This document shows, piece after piece, positions 13,913-21,323 of a DNA stretch of 21,376 nt (the stretch's first letter is position 1; each line of letters starts with the position of its first letter). Below the pieces are notes generated by a model. That model saw nothing but the letters and a program-made list of their open reading frames with translations, was not told where the DNA came from and made no database searches. The position numbers and the translations under genes were made by a program. Source of the stretch: Opitutaceae bacterium (GTDB lineage: Bacteria > Verrucomicrobiota > Verrucomicrobiia > Opitutales > Opitutaceae); contig JANXSC010000142.1 of NCBI GenBank assembly GCA_025352845.1, forward strand, positions 1 to 21,376. Reading direction: 5' to 3'.

Positions 13913-16150
13913 CTACTCCCCCCCGCTCCACTTAAACACAAACACGCTGAGCGGCGGGAGGGTGAGCTTGATCGACTGGCTGAGGCCGTCCCACGGCAGA
14001 TCGTCGGTGCTGCGGCCGCCATCGTTGCCGAGGCCGGTGCCGCCATAGAACTGGCTGTTGGTGTTGAGGACCTCGCGCCAGAAGCCGCGGCGCGGCACGC
14101 CGAGGCGGTGCTCGCGCGACGCTCCACCGAGGTGGCACACGACGGCGTAGAGGACCTGCTCGGCGGGGTCGTTGCGGAGGTAGGCGACGAGGTTGGCGTC
14201 CGCATCGTGACAGCTCAGCCAGCGAAAACCCTGGGCGTAGAAATCGTTTCGGCTCAGCACGGGCTCGCCCGTGTAGAGTTTGTTAAGGTCGCGCACGAGC
14301 AGGCGCACGCCCTCGTGATCCGGATATTGGCAGAGGTGCCAGTCGAGGCTCGTGTCATGCGCCCACTCGCGGGATTGCGCGAACTCGCCGCCCATGAAGA
14401 GTAGTTTCTTGCCCGGCCACATCCACATGTGCGCGTAGAGCGCGCGGAGGTTGGCGGCCTTTTCCGCGATGTGCCACGCGCCCATCTTGAAGAGCATCGA
14501 GGCCTTTCCATGCACGACTTCGTCGTGTGAAAGCACCGTCACGAAATTCTCCGCATACTGGTAGAGCATCCCAAACGTAAGATCGTTTTGGTGATGGCGG
14601 CGGACAATCGGCTCCTTCGCAAAATACCGGAGAGTGTCGTGCATCCAGCCCATGTTCCATTTGTAGTCGAAGCCGAGACCGCCTTCCGCCGTCGGCTTGC
14701 TCACGCCGCCAAACGAAGTGCTCTCCTCCGCGATCATCGCGACGCCCGGATGATAGTGATGCACGAGATCGTTGGTCTGCCGCAGGAACGCAATCGCTTC
14801 GAGATTTTCGCGACCACCGTAACGGTTCGGAATCCACTGGCCCTCCTTGCGCGAGTAGTCGAGGTAGAGCATCGACGCCACGGCGTCGACCCGCAGGCCG
14901 TCGAGATGGTAGCGGTCGAGCCACGCGAGCGCGTTCGCGATGAGGAAGCAGCGGACCTCGTTGCGCCCGTAATTGAAGATGAGCGTGCCCCAGTCCATGT
15001 GCGCGCCCTGCCGCGGATCGGCGTGTTCGTAGAGGTGCGTGCCGTCGAACTCGGCGAGCGCAAAGCTGTCGCGCGGGAAATGCGCCGGCACCCAGTCGAG
15101 GATCACGCCGAGGCCGCGGCTGTGCAGGTGATCGACGAACCACGCGAAATCTTCCGGCGAACCGAAGCGGTGTGTCGGCGCGAAAAATCCCGTGACCTGA
15201 TAACCCCACGAGCCGTCGAACGGATGCTCCGCCAGCGGCATCACCTCGATGTGCGTGAAGCCCATCTCGACCGCGTAATCGCCGAGCTGCACCGCGAGTT
15301 CGCGATACGTGAGGAGGCGGTTGCCATCGGCGGGCATGCGTTTCCACGAGCCGAGATGCACTTCGTAAACGGACATCGGTCGGTCCGGCTTTCCGGCGTC
15401 AGCGCGGCGGCGTTCCATCCAGGCCGCGTCGGTCCATCGGAGTTTCGCCGGATCAAACACGATCGCGGCGTTGTTGGGTGGGCCCTCGAAATACGCGCCG
15501 TAGGGATCGGTCTTGAGCCGGACGGTGCCGCGCTGATCGCGGAGCTCGAATTTGTAGAGCTCGCCCGCGCCGAGGCCGGGCACGAAGAGTTCCCACACGC
15601 CCGACGCGCCGAGCGAGCGCATCGGGTGGCAGCGGCCGTCCCAGTGGTTGAAGTTGCCCACGACCGAAACGCGCGTCGCGGCCGGCGCCCACACGGCAAA
15701 CGACACGCCACTCACGCCACCGAGGTTGCGCACGTGTGCGCCGAGTTTTTCGTAGATCCGGTGCTCGTTGCCCTCGTTGAACAGGTAGAGATCCTGCTCG
15801 CCCAGCGTCGGCAGGAAACAATACGGGTCGAAAAACTGCCGGCTCTCGCCGTTGCCGCCGGTCGCGCGCAACTGGTAGCGAAACAGCGTGGGGCGCTTCG
15901 CGATGAAAATTTCAAACGCCCCCTCGGGCGCGAGTCGCGTCATCGGGTGGACCTTCGGCGGCTGCGCGTCGAGTTCGACGACCTCACACGACACGGCGTT
16001 GCGCACGAACGCGCGCACGACCACGCCGTGGCTGCGCTTGTGGGTCAACGGATGCATGCCCAGCACCGAGTGCGGGGTGGCGTGTTTGGCCCCGAGCAGC
16101 GCGGCGAGATCGGTCTTGGATAAAATCAAGCGAGGGAAGGTTGCGCCCAC
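13913..16150 (-). CDS. glgB: 1,4-alpha-glucan branching enzyme GlgB (GH13)
   Basis: A 745-residue protein, close to E. coli GlgB (728). GTG 16150 is used because an in-frame TAG lies 27 nt upstream and the next ATG would cut the N-terminal module. Order: N-terminal GlgB N1 domain (about 10-110, HSVLGMHP), CBM48 (about 145-235, FAVWAPAATRVSVVGNFNHWDG), GH13 barrel (about 260-640) and C-terminal beta domain. GH13 regions are intact: DWVPAHF (352-358), DGLRVDAVASMLYLDYS (nucleophile D422), MIAEEST (acid/base E475) and LSHDEVVHGK (D543). It forms alpha-1,6 branches in glycogen in the cytoplasm. It is divergent from lptD (97 bp) and convergent with clpP. No other glycogen gene is adjacent, so it is probably monocistronic. 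Confidence 0.97.
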   Translation of the reverse strand: MGATFPRLILSKTDLAALLGAKHATPHSVLGMHPLTHKRSHGVVVRAFVRNAVSCEVVELDAQPPKVHPMTRLAPEGAFEIFIAKRPTLFRYQLRATGGNGESRQFFDPYCFLPTLGEQDLYLFNEGNEHRIYEKLGAHVRNLGGVSGVSFAVWAPAATRVSVVGNFNHWDGRCHPMRSLGASGVWELFVPGLGAGELYKFELRDQRGTVRLKTDPYGAYFEGPPNNAAIVFDPAKLRWTDAAWMERRRADAGKPDRPMSVYEVHLGSWKRMPADGNRLLTYRELAVQLGDYAVEMGFTHIEVMPLAEHPFDGSWGYQVTGFFAPTHRFGSPEDFAWFVDHLHSRGLGVILDWVPAHFPRDSFALAEFDGTHLYEHADPRQGAHMDWGTLIFNYGRNEVRCFLIANALAWLDRYHLDGLRVDAVASMLYLDYSRKEGQWIPNRYGGRENLEAIAFLRQTNDLVHHYHPGVAMIAEESTSFGGVSKPTAEGGLGFDYKWNMGWMHDTLRYFAKEPIVRRHHQNDLTFGMLYQYAENFVTVLSHDEVVHGKASMLFKMGAWHIAEKAANLRALYAHMWMWPGKKLLFMGGEFAQSREWAHDTSLDWHLCQYPDHEGVRLLVRDLNKLYTGEPVLSRNDFYAQGFRWLSCHDADANLVAYLRNDPAEQVLYAVVCHLGGASREHRLGVPRRGFWREVLNTNSQFYGGTGLGNDGGRSTDDLPWDGLSQSIKLTLPPLSVFVFKWSGGE

Positions 16151-16212
16151 GGTGGGCGAGGAGCCGCGCGGCGTCTAGCACCGATGCGCCCACCGCGCGA
16201 TCGCACCGGGGC

Positions 16213-16241
16213 TTGCCTGCCCCCGAAGCGACGCCTTTGCT
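16213..16241 (+). promoter_or_regulatory. Putative lptD promoter
   Basis: TTGCCT (16213-16218), 17-nt spacer, TTTGCT (16236-16241), then 6 nt to the GTG start at 16248. A transcript starting 6-7 nt after the -10 would be leaderless. Part of the TTGC series. Confidence 0.4.
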
Positions 16242-16247
16242 GCGCGC

Positions 16248-18341
16248 GTGATTGGTCGAATTATTATTTTCCTTGCCGCTCTCAGCTGCGCGCGCGCGCG
16301 CGCCGCGGAAACTCCGCCGACGATTTCGGCCGACACTGTGACCGGCACGTTCGGCGACACCGGCGAAGTCGTGATGAAAGGCAACGCCATCGCCCGCGGC
16401 GAAAATTACCTCCTCACCGCCGATCTCGTGCGGCACGAAAACAAAGCCGAGATTTTCATCGCCGAAGGCCAAGTCGTCTTCACCCGCGGCGACACGCGGC
16501 TGCTCGCGGACCGGCTCACATACCGGCGCGCCGACGGCAACTTCACCGCGGAGAACATCCGGCTCGGCAGCTACCCGTATTTCGCCGAGGCCGTGTCGGC
16601 CGACGGCACGCCGAAGGAAATCATCCTGCACCGCGCGCGCGTGAGCTACGGCGAGCCGGGCCCGTGGCAACCCACGTTCACCGCCGACACTGTGATTATC
16701 ACGCCCGGCCAGCAGCTGCGCACCGAGAACTTGGTGGCTGGTATCGGTCACTTGCAGGCGGTGCCGGTGCCGAAATTCCAGCACAACTTCCAGCAGCACT
16801 TCGACGCGAGTGCGAGTGTCACGCTCAACGGCGGCTTCCGCCGCTCGCTCGGCGCCTTCGCCGAAGCCGGCGTGCTCGTCCCGATCTCGCCCGCATTCCG
16901 CGCCGGCGCCGATCTCGGGATCTACACGGGTCGCGGCGTGATGGCCGGGCCGGCGGCGAGTTACTCGAACGCCGATGACCCCGACCGGCTGCGCGGCAGC
17001 ATCCACAGCGGTTTCATCAACGATCACGGCGACAGGAAAACCGATCTCCTCGGCCGGCCCGTGCCGGAGGAGCGCGCGTTTGCCGAGTGGCAGCACCAGC
17101 AGCTGCTCGCGGCGAACCTCACGCTCAACGCCCAGCTTAACTGGTGGCGCGACTCCGAGGTGCTGCGCGATTTCAAGCCGCGGGCATTTTTCCCCGTGCA
17201 GGAGCCCGACTCGTTCGCCGAGGCGGTCTACGCCGGCGAAAATTTTTTCGTGTCGGCCTTCGCGCGCGTGCGGCCGAATCATTTTCACCGCGTGCAGGAG
17301 CGGCTGCCGGAGATTCGCTTCGACCTGCTGCCGCTCGCCGTGGGTAACGGTTTCTACGAGCGCTTCAGCGCCAGCGCCGCCGCCCTGCGCGAAGATCCCG
17401 TGGGCGGCGTCGGTCGTGTGCTGCGTAGCGACCGGCTCGATGCCTACTATTCACTGGCCCGTCCCATCGCCGCCGCCGAGTGGCTCGCGTTCACGCCGAT
17501 CGCCGGTGGCCGGATCACGCACTACACCGACACCACCGGCTCGACGACGCGCAGCGGCCGCTACACGCGCACGCTCGGCGAGGCCGGCCTCGACGCGACG
17601 CTGCGGATGAGCGGGACGTTCGACTACAAAAACCCCGCGTGGAAAATCGACGGCCTGCGCCACCTCTTCACGCCGCGCCTCAGCTATCGCAACATCCCCT
17701 CCGCCGAGCGCGGCCGCGCGCGCATCCCCCAAATCGATCGCGAGGTGTTCTCGACCTATCTCCCGCCGCTCGGCCTCGGCGACGTGCGCAACCTCGACGA
17801 CTTGCACGCGACCAACACGCTCCGCCTCGGCCTCGACAACATCCTGCAGACGCGCGACACCGCCCTCGGCACCCGCGATTTGCTCATGCTGAATGTCGCC
17901 ACGGATTTCCGCTTCCGCCGCCCGCCCGGCGTGCGCGATCTCTCGGAGGTTCACACCGAACTCGCGCTCACACCGGCGCGCTGGCTGCAGGTGGATGTTT
18001 ACCAGAGCTTCGCGCCGCGCACGCTCACGCTGCGCGAGTTCAACTCCGGCGTCACGCTGCGCGACGGCCACGTGTGGTCGCTGCGCTTCGGCAACAATTT
18101 CCTCCGCCACCAGCTCGAAGACTACGCCGTCGACGGCCGCGCGCGCATCAACGAGCGCCTCGAGGCGATCACCCGGCTGCACTACGACGCCCGCAAGCGC
18201 CGCTTCAACGAGCAGTCCTACGGCCTCGCCCAAAACCTCGGCAACACCTGGCTCATCTCCTACACCGTGAGCCTCTACTCCGGCCGCAAACGCGAGAGCG
18301 CCTTCGGCTTCAACGTGCAGATCGACACGCTGCGGTTTTGA
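16248..18341 (+). CDS. lptD: LPS-assembly protein LptD (OstA-like N-terminal domain plus barrel)
   Basis: A 697-residue protein (GTG start) with a signal peptide (about 1-20, IIIFLAALSCARARAAE). The N-terminal OstA/LptA-like beta region (about 25-150) shows the repeating pattern GEVVMKGNAIARGENYLLTADLVRH and EGQVVFTRGDTRLLADRLTYRRADG, followed by a large barrel ending in phenylalanine (DTLRF). The LFTPRLSYRNIP segment (about 475) resembles the conserved LptD barrel motif preceding LptD C-terminal strands. LptD inserts LPS into the outer leaflet with LptE. The mature chain contains no cysteine, so the disulfide-controlled maturation known in E. coli LptD cannot apply. It heads a unit with rsmB (6 bp gap) and scpA. 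A run of alternating GC falls in the signal-peptide codons. Divergence from enterobacterial LptD is strong, so the name is by architecture. Confidence 0.8.
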   Translation: MIGRIIIFLAALSCARARAAETPPTISADTVTGTFGDTGEVVMKGNAIARGENYLLTADLVRHENKAEIFIAEGQVVFTRGDTRLLADRLTYRRADGNFTAENIRLGSYPYFAEAVSADGTPKEIILHRARVSYGEPGPWQPTFTADTVIITPGQQLRTENLVAGIGHLQAVPVPKFQHNFQQHFDASASVTLNGGFRRSLGAFAEAGVLVPISPAFRAGADLGIYTGRGVMAGPAASYSNADDPDRLRGSIHSGFINDHGDRKTDLLGRPVPEERAFAEWQHQQLLAANLTLNAQLNWWRDSEVLRDFKPRAFFPVQEPDSFAEAVYAGENFFVSAFARVRPNHFHRVQERLPEIRFDLLPLAVGNGFYERFSASAAALREDPVGGVGRVLRSDRLDAYYSLARPIAAAEWLAFTPIAGGRITHYTDTTGSTTRSGRYTRTLGEAGLDATLRMSGTFDYKNPAWKIDGLRHLFTPRLSYRNIPSAERGRARIPQIDREVFSTYLPPLGLGDVRNLDDLHATNTLRLGLDNILQTRDTALGTRDLLMLNVATDFRFRRPPGVRDLSEVHTELALTPARWLQVDVYQSFAPRTLTLREFNSGVTLRDGHVWSLRFGNNFLRHQLEDYAVDGRARINERLEAITRLHYDARKRRFNEQSYGLAQNLGNTWLISYTVSLYSGRKRESAFGFNVQIDTLRF

Positions 18342-18347
18342 CGCGCG

Positions 18348-19517
18348 ATGAGCGTCACGGCGAATCAGGCGCGGACATTTCTCGGGCTCCTCCATCAGCT
18401 CTGCGGTCGCTGGCGCACGGACTACGCGCTGCCCGCGACCATCCAGACGATGCTCGCCCGCGAACGCAGCTTCGGCTCGCGCGACCGCCGGCTTTACCGC
18501 GAGCTGATCTACACCACGCTCCGCCACCTCCCGTGGATCGAGCCGCTGCTGGACGCCCATGAGGATGAAGCCGTGCGCCGCGTCGCATGGCTCGCCGCCG
18601 CGATGCCCGCGACCGCGCCGTTCCGCGCCGACTTCGCGAAGGGCGAGCCGCCCACCGGCGATCGCGCGGAGCTGCTGCCCGCGTGGTTTCGCACGCACTG
18701 CCCGGAGATTTTTTCTGGGGCGGAGCTCGACGCCCAACTCCGGCGCGCGCCGGTGTGGCTTCGCCTCCAAAGCTCCGCACCGGAAAAAATTCTCGCCGAA
18801 TTCGCTGCGCTCGGCTGGTCGTGGCGCGCGTCCACCGTCCTGCCGGATGCCGTCGAACTGCTCGGCGAAGTCGACGTCACGAAAACCAACGCCTGGAAAA
18901 CCGGTCAGGTCGAAGTGCAGGATCTAGGCTCGCAACTCCTGCTCGAAACCCTCGGCCTCGGTCCGGGAGGCCGCTGGCTCGACGCCTGCGCTGGGGCCGG
19001 CGGAAAAACCCTGCAACTCGCGCGCCTTCTCGGACCCACCGGCACCGTCATGGCCCACGACATCCGCCGCGCCGCGCTGGATGAACTCGGCGCCCGCGCC
19101 GCGCGCGCGCGCCTCGGGAATGTGCGCCCCACTCTCCAGCCACCGGGTGCCGACGACTTCGACGGCGTGCTCGTCGATGCCCCTTGCAGCGGCTCCGGCA
19201 CGTGGCGCCGCTCACCGCACTTGAAATGGACGACCACGCCCGCACTCGTTACCGAGCGCGCCGCGCTGCAAACACAACTGCTCGCGAAATTCGCTCGATG
19301 CGTCCGCTCCGGCGGCCGGCTCATCTACGCGACTTGCTCACTCAGCCCGGAGGAAAATGGCCGCGCGGTCTCTTCCCTCCTCGCCGCGCACGCCGATTTT
19401 CAACCCGAGCCCTTCGCCCGAAATTTCGGTTACCCGCCACAAGCGCACGGCCTCACGCTCCTCCCTGCCCGGCATGACACCGACGGTTTCTTCGTCGCCT
19501 CGCTGCGCCGAAAATAA
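18348..19517 (+). CDS. RsmB/Sun-family 16S rRNA (cytosine-C5) methyltransferase
   Basis: A 389-residue protein starting 6 bp after the lptD stop. The N-terminal about 110 residues form a NusB-like RNA-binding helical region (RERSFGSRDRRLYRELIYTTLRHLPWIE). The C-terminal Rossmann domain has the SAM site DACAGAGGKT (212-221), the proline-cysteine motif DAPCSGSGTWRRSP (C280) and the catalytic ATCSLSPEEN (C330), the two-cysteine signature of m5C RNA methyltransferases, in which C330 forms the covalent cytosine adduct and C280 aids release. It probably methylates 16S rRNA C967 (E. coli numbering), but without a comparison the exact site and the rsmB symbol are not claimed. It precedes scpA by 43 bp and shares its direction, so they may be one operon. 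Confidence 0.9.
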   Translation: MSVTANQARTFLGLLHQLCGRWRTDYALPATIQTMLARERSFGSRDRRLYRELIYTTLRHLPWIEPLLDAHEDEAVRRVAWLAAAMPATAPFRADFAKGEPPTGDRAELLPAWFRTHCPEIFSGAELDAQLRRAPVWLRLQSSAPEKILAEFAALGWSWRASTVLPDAVELLGEVDVTKTNAWKTGQVEVQDLGSQLLLETLGLGPGGRWLDACAGAGGKTLQLARLLGPTGTVMAHDIRRAALDELGARAARARLGNVRPTLQPPGADDFDGVLVDAPCSGSGTWRRSPHLKWTTTPALVTERAALQTQLLAKFARCVRSGGRLIYATCSLSPEENGRAVSSLLAAHADFQPEPFARNFGYPPQAHGLTLLPARHDTDGFFVASLRRK

Positions 19518-19523
19518 ATTCCC

Positions 19524-19552
19524 TTGCCGCGCCTTTGCGTCGCCCAACGCTC
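19524..19552 (+). promoter_or_regulatory. Putative scpA promoter
   Basis: TTGCCG (19524-19529), 17-nt spacer, ACGCTC (19547-19552), then 8 nt to the GTG at 19561. The short rsmB-scpA gap therefore may contain an internal promoter. The downstream hexamer region CAACGCTCGC resembles CATCGTTCGC at the clpP promoter. Confidence 0.38.
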
Positions 19553-19560
19553 GCCTCACC

Positions 19561-20355
19561 GTGGTTCCCGACGCCGATTATCGCATCAAGCTCCAGATTT
19601 TTGAAGGTCCGCTCGACCTGCTGTTGTTTCTCATTCGGAAAAACGAGCTCGATATCTACGACATCCCGATCGAATCGGTCACGCGGCAATACATCGACGC
19701 GTTGCACGCCATGCAGCAGCTCGACCTTGAGGTCGCCGGCGAGTTTTTCGTGATGGCCGCGTCGTTGATGGAGATCAAGAGCCGGCTCCTCCTCCCCAAG
19801 GGCCAGCACGCGATCGATCCCAACGCCGACGACGAGGAGGTCGATCCGCGCTGGGAACTCGTCCACCAGCTCCTCCAATACAAAAAATTCAAGGAGGCCG
19901 CCGCCACCCTCGCCGATCTCGCGGCCACCAAACAAAACCTGATGGCGCGACACGTCTCCGCGCTCTCGGCCGGCGATATCGATCGCCCGCTCCGCGCTGT
20001 CGATCGGATCGAGTTGTGGAATACCTTCAACATCGTGCTCCGCCGGCTCGCCGAAAAACTCGTCGTCGGCGAGATCCACGACGAGCAGGTGACCGTCGCC
20101 GATCAGATGGAGTGGCTGCTCGAGCTCACGCGCACGCGACGCTCGTTTGTGTTTTCGGAATTGTTTTCACAGGGCGTCACGCTGCGCCGGCTCGTCGCGA
20201 CGTTCTTTGCGCTGCTCGAACTCACGCGCCTGCGCAAATTTCGCCTCCGCCAGCACGAGTCGTTTGCCGACATCCTCGCCGAGGCCGTGGACGAGGCGGT
20301 CGTTCTGGAAAACCCGCTTGAAACCGCGACGAACGCACCCACCGTGACGGCGTGA
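19561..20355 (+). CDS. scpA: Segregation and condensation protein ScpA
   Basis: A 264-residue kleisin. Start GTG 19561 gives the family-typical beginning YRIKLQIFEGPLDLLLFLIRKN (residues 7-28); a longer frame would overlap the methyltransferase gene. Further ScpA features are DIYDIPIESVTRQYIDAL (31-48), EFFVMAASLMEIKSRLLLP (60-78) and the C-terminal winged-helix region FSELFSQGVTLRRLVATFFALLELTRLRKFRL. ScpA bridges the SMC ATPase dimer and recruits ScpB in the condensin complex for chromosome compaction and segregation. It is usually followed by scpB; here a small unrelated gene overlaps its end by 4 bp instead. The GTG start and C-rich upstream sequence, with no SD, match the local pattern. 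Confidence 0.95.
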   Translation: MVPDADYRIKLQIFEGPLDLLLFLIRKNELDIYDIPIESVTRQYIDALHAMQQLDLEVAGEFFVMAASLMEIKSRLLLPKGQHAIDPNADDEEVDPRWELVHQLLQYKKFKEAAATLADLAATKQNLMARHVSALSAGDIDRPLRAVDRIELWNTFNIVLRRLAEKLVVGEIHDEQVTVADQMEWLLELTRTRRSFVFSELFSQGVTLRRLVATFFALLELTRLRKFRLRQHESFADILAEAVDEAVVLENPLETATNAPTVTA

Positions 20356-20621
20356 GCAAAGACTTCCGCAAACCGGTCCGCAAAAAACGCCAGCCCAAGC
20401 TCGGCGGCATCATCGGCGTCGGCCTCGACAACGAGGACGGCCACAAGCGCATCACGACCGGAGAAAAATTTGTGCTCCTCGGCGGCTCGCAGGAGACCCA
20501 CGAGCGCATGACCGAGACAATGGTGAAAACCTTCGAGGAGCTGAAGCGCCGCGACAGGCAGCTTGAGTCCGTCGACCCGCGCGAACTCGGCGAAATCATC
20601 CACAAGGCCCAGCCGCGCTGA
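20352..20621 (+). CDS. Small basic protein coupled to scpA, unknown function
   Basis: An 89-residue protein starting with GTG that overlaps the scpA stop by 4 bp (GTGA), which makes translation coupling likely. It has a basic N-terminus (KDFRKPVRKKRQPK, 3-16), a glycine-rich middle (LGGIIGVGLDNEDGHKRITTGEKFVLLGG) and a probably helical, charged C-terminal half (HERMTETMVKTFEELKRRDRQLE, 50-72). I do not recognise a family; it is far too short and different to be ScpB. The basic tail suggests nucleic-acid or SMC-complex contact, but this is only inference from composition and position. Codon use matches scpA, so it looks native. Confidence 0.75.
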   Translation: MSKDFRKPVRKKRQPKLGGIIGVGLDNEDGHKRITTGEKFVLLGGSQETHERMTETMVKTFEELKRRDRQLESVDPRELGEIIHKAQPR

Positions 20622-20633
20622 ACCGCGGCCGAG

Positions 20634-20790
20634 CAGTCGGAAACCACAAATGGACACGAATGCACCCAAATCCCGGAGCGGCGCGCCCCGTGCCCTAGGA
20701 GATTACTTCATAAGGCCGTGCGCCTCCCGTGAGAGATCGTGAACCGTGGTTCTCATTCGTGTTTCTTGGTGTCCATTCGTGGTTCAACTG
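20634..20790. repeat. 157-bp inverted-repeat intergenic element
   Basis: Ends carry CAGT...ACTG and longer inverted sequence: ACCACAAATGGACAC (20643-20657) pairs with GTGTCCATTCGTGGT (20769-20783), 14 of 15 bases. A further copy of CACGAATG occurs inside each side, and GAACCGTGGTTC (20741-20752) is an internal palindrome. No protein frame is convincing. Such AACCACGAATGGACAC-type sequences recur in verrucomicrobial genomes in my recollection; it may be a decayed or non-autonomous mobile repeat. Confidence 0.55.
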
Positions 20791-20845
20791 AATTTCCCTC
20801 TCACGCCTTCAGCCCTTGAAACCCGACTCCCGTGAAAGCGAAGAT
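20791..20845. other. Non-coding stretch upstream of small ORF and trxA
   Basis: The gap from 20622 to 20845 holds the inverted-repeat element and then this 55-bp tail. TTGAAA (20816-20821) starts 30 nt before the small ORF and is a possible -35, with no good -10. Otherwise I see nothing definable here. Confidence 0.3.
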
Positions 20846-20938
20846 ATGACGCAGGTCCCCTCTTGGGTCGTCGGCCTCTGTGGGGTCGCCGCAGTTGCTT
20901 CCGCGCTCTTTTCCCTTCTCTTGTTTCTCAATCGCTAA
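20846..20938 (+). CDS. 30-residue single-pass membrane peptide ORF upstream of trxA
   Basis: ATG 20846 to TAA 20938 encodes 30 residues beginning MTQVPSWVVG and ending LLLFLNR; residues about 7-28 form one strongly hydrophobic helix with a single cysteine (C12) and a C-terminal arginine. The stop lies 4 bp before the trxA ATG, a spacing suggesting operon coupling. GAAAGCGAAG before the ATG is the most purine-rich pre-start sequence in the window. It could be a genuine small membrane protein linked to thioredoxin or a translated leader controlling trxA. Hydrophobicity and tight spacing argue for coding, but 93 nt is short enough to arise by chance. Confidence 0.45.
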   Translation: MTQVPSWVVGLCGVAAVASALFSLLLFLNR

Positions 20939-20942
20939 ATCC

Positions 20943-21272
20943 ATGTCCGAAAAAATCGCCAATCTCACCACCGACTCCTTCGACAGCACGGTCGCCGCCG
21001 CGACCACCCCGGTCCTTGTGGACTTCTGGGCCCCGTGGTGCGGCCCCTGCAAGGCCATCGCGCCGATCCTTGAGGAGCTCGCCACCGAACTCGACGGCAA
21101 ACTCAAGATCGCGAAGGTGAACATCGACGACAACGACGCCGTCGCCGCGAAATATGGCGTGCGCGCAATCCCGACGATGATCATCTTCAAGGGCGGCAAG
21201 GCCGTCGAGACCCTCGTCGGCATGATGCCCAAGGCCGCCATCAAGGCGAAGCTCGCCGCGCATGTCGGCTGA
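20943..21272 (+). CDS. trxA: Thioredoxin TrxA
   Basis: A 109-residue protein of standard thioredoxin length. It has the DFWAPWCGPCK active site (C33, C36), the conserved cis-proline in AIPTMIIFKGG (P77), the buried aspartate in VLVDFW (D27) and the C-terminal glycine pair region. It is a cytoplasmic disulfide reductase kept reduced by thioredoxin reductase. Start ATG 20943 follows a 30-residue ORF by 4 bp; an earlier in-frame start (20880) would add a non-thioredoxin extension and overlaps that ORF. A hairpin repeat lies 29 bp after the stop. Confidence 0.97.
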   Translation: MSEKIANLTTDSFDSTVAAATTPVLVDFWAPWCGPCKAIAPILEELATELDGKLKIAKVNIDDNDAVAAKYGVRAIPTMIIFKGGKAVETLVGMMPKAAIKAKLAAHVG

Positions 21273-21297
21273 TTGCGTAGCGCCGCGGTCTCCGAAT

Positions 21298-21323
21298 GTA
21301 GGGCGGGGTCTCCGCACCCCGCC
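21298..21323. repeat. Hairpin repeat downstream of trxA (possible terminator), element continues past window
   Basis: GGCGGGGT (21302-21309), loop CTCCGC, ACCCCGCC (21316-21323) form a perfect 8-bp stem preceded by GTAG. There is no T-tract, so it is a weak intrinsic terminator. The last bases of the window (GGCGAGGTGCGG, 21365-21376) look like the start of a second, inverted arm cut by the edge, so this is probably a paired-hairpin repeat of the same style as 586-649. Confidence 0.6.

Noticed and set aside
14588..16123. 511-aa plus-strand ORF opposite glgB
   Set aside because: Shadow of glgB, whose catalytic motifs are complete on the minus strand.
17451..18770. 439-aa minus-strand ORF opposite lptD/rsmB
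   Set aside because: Spans two recognised genes on the other strand and has no family motifs.
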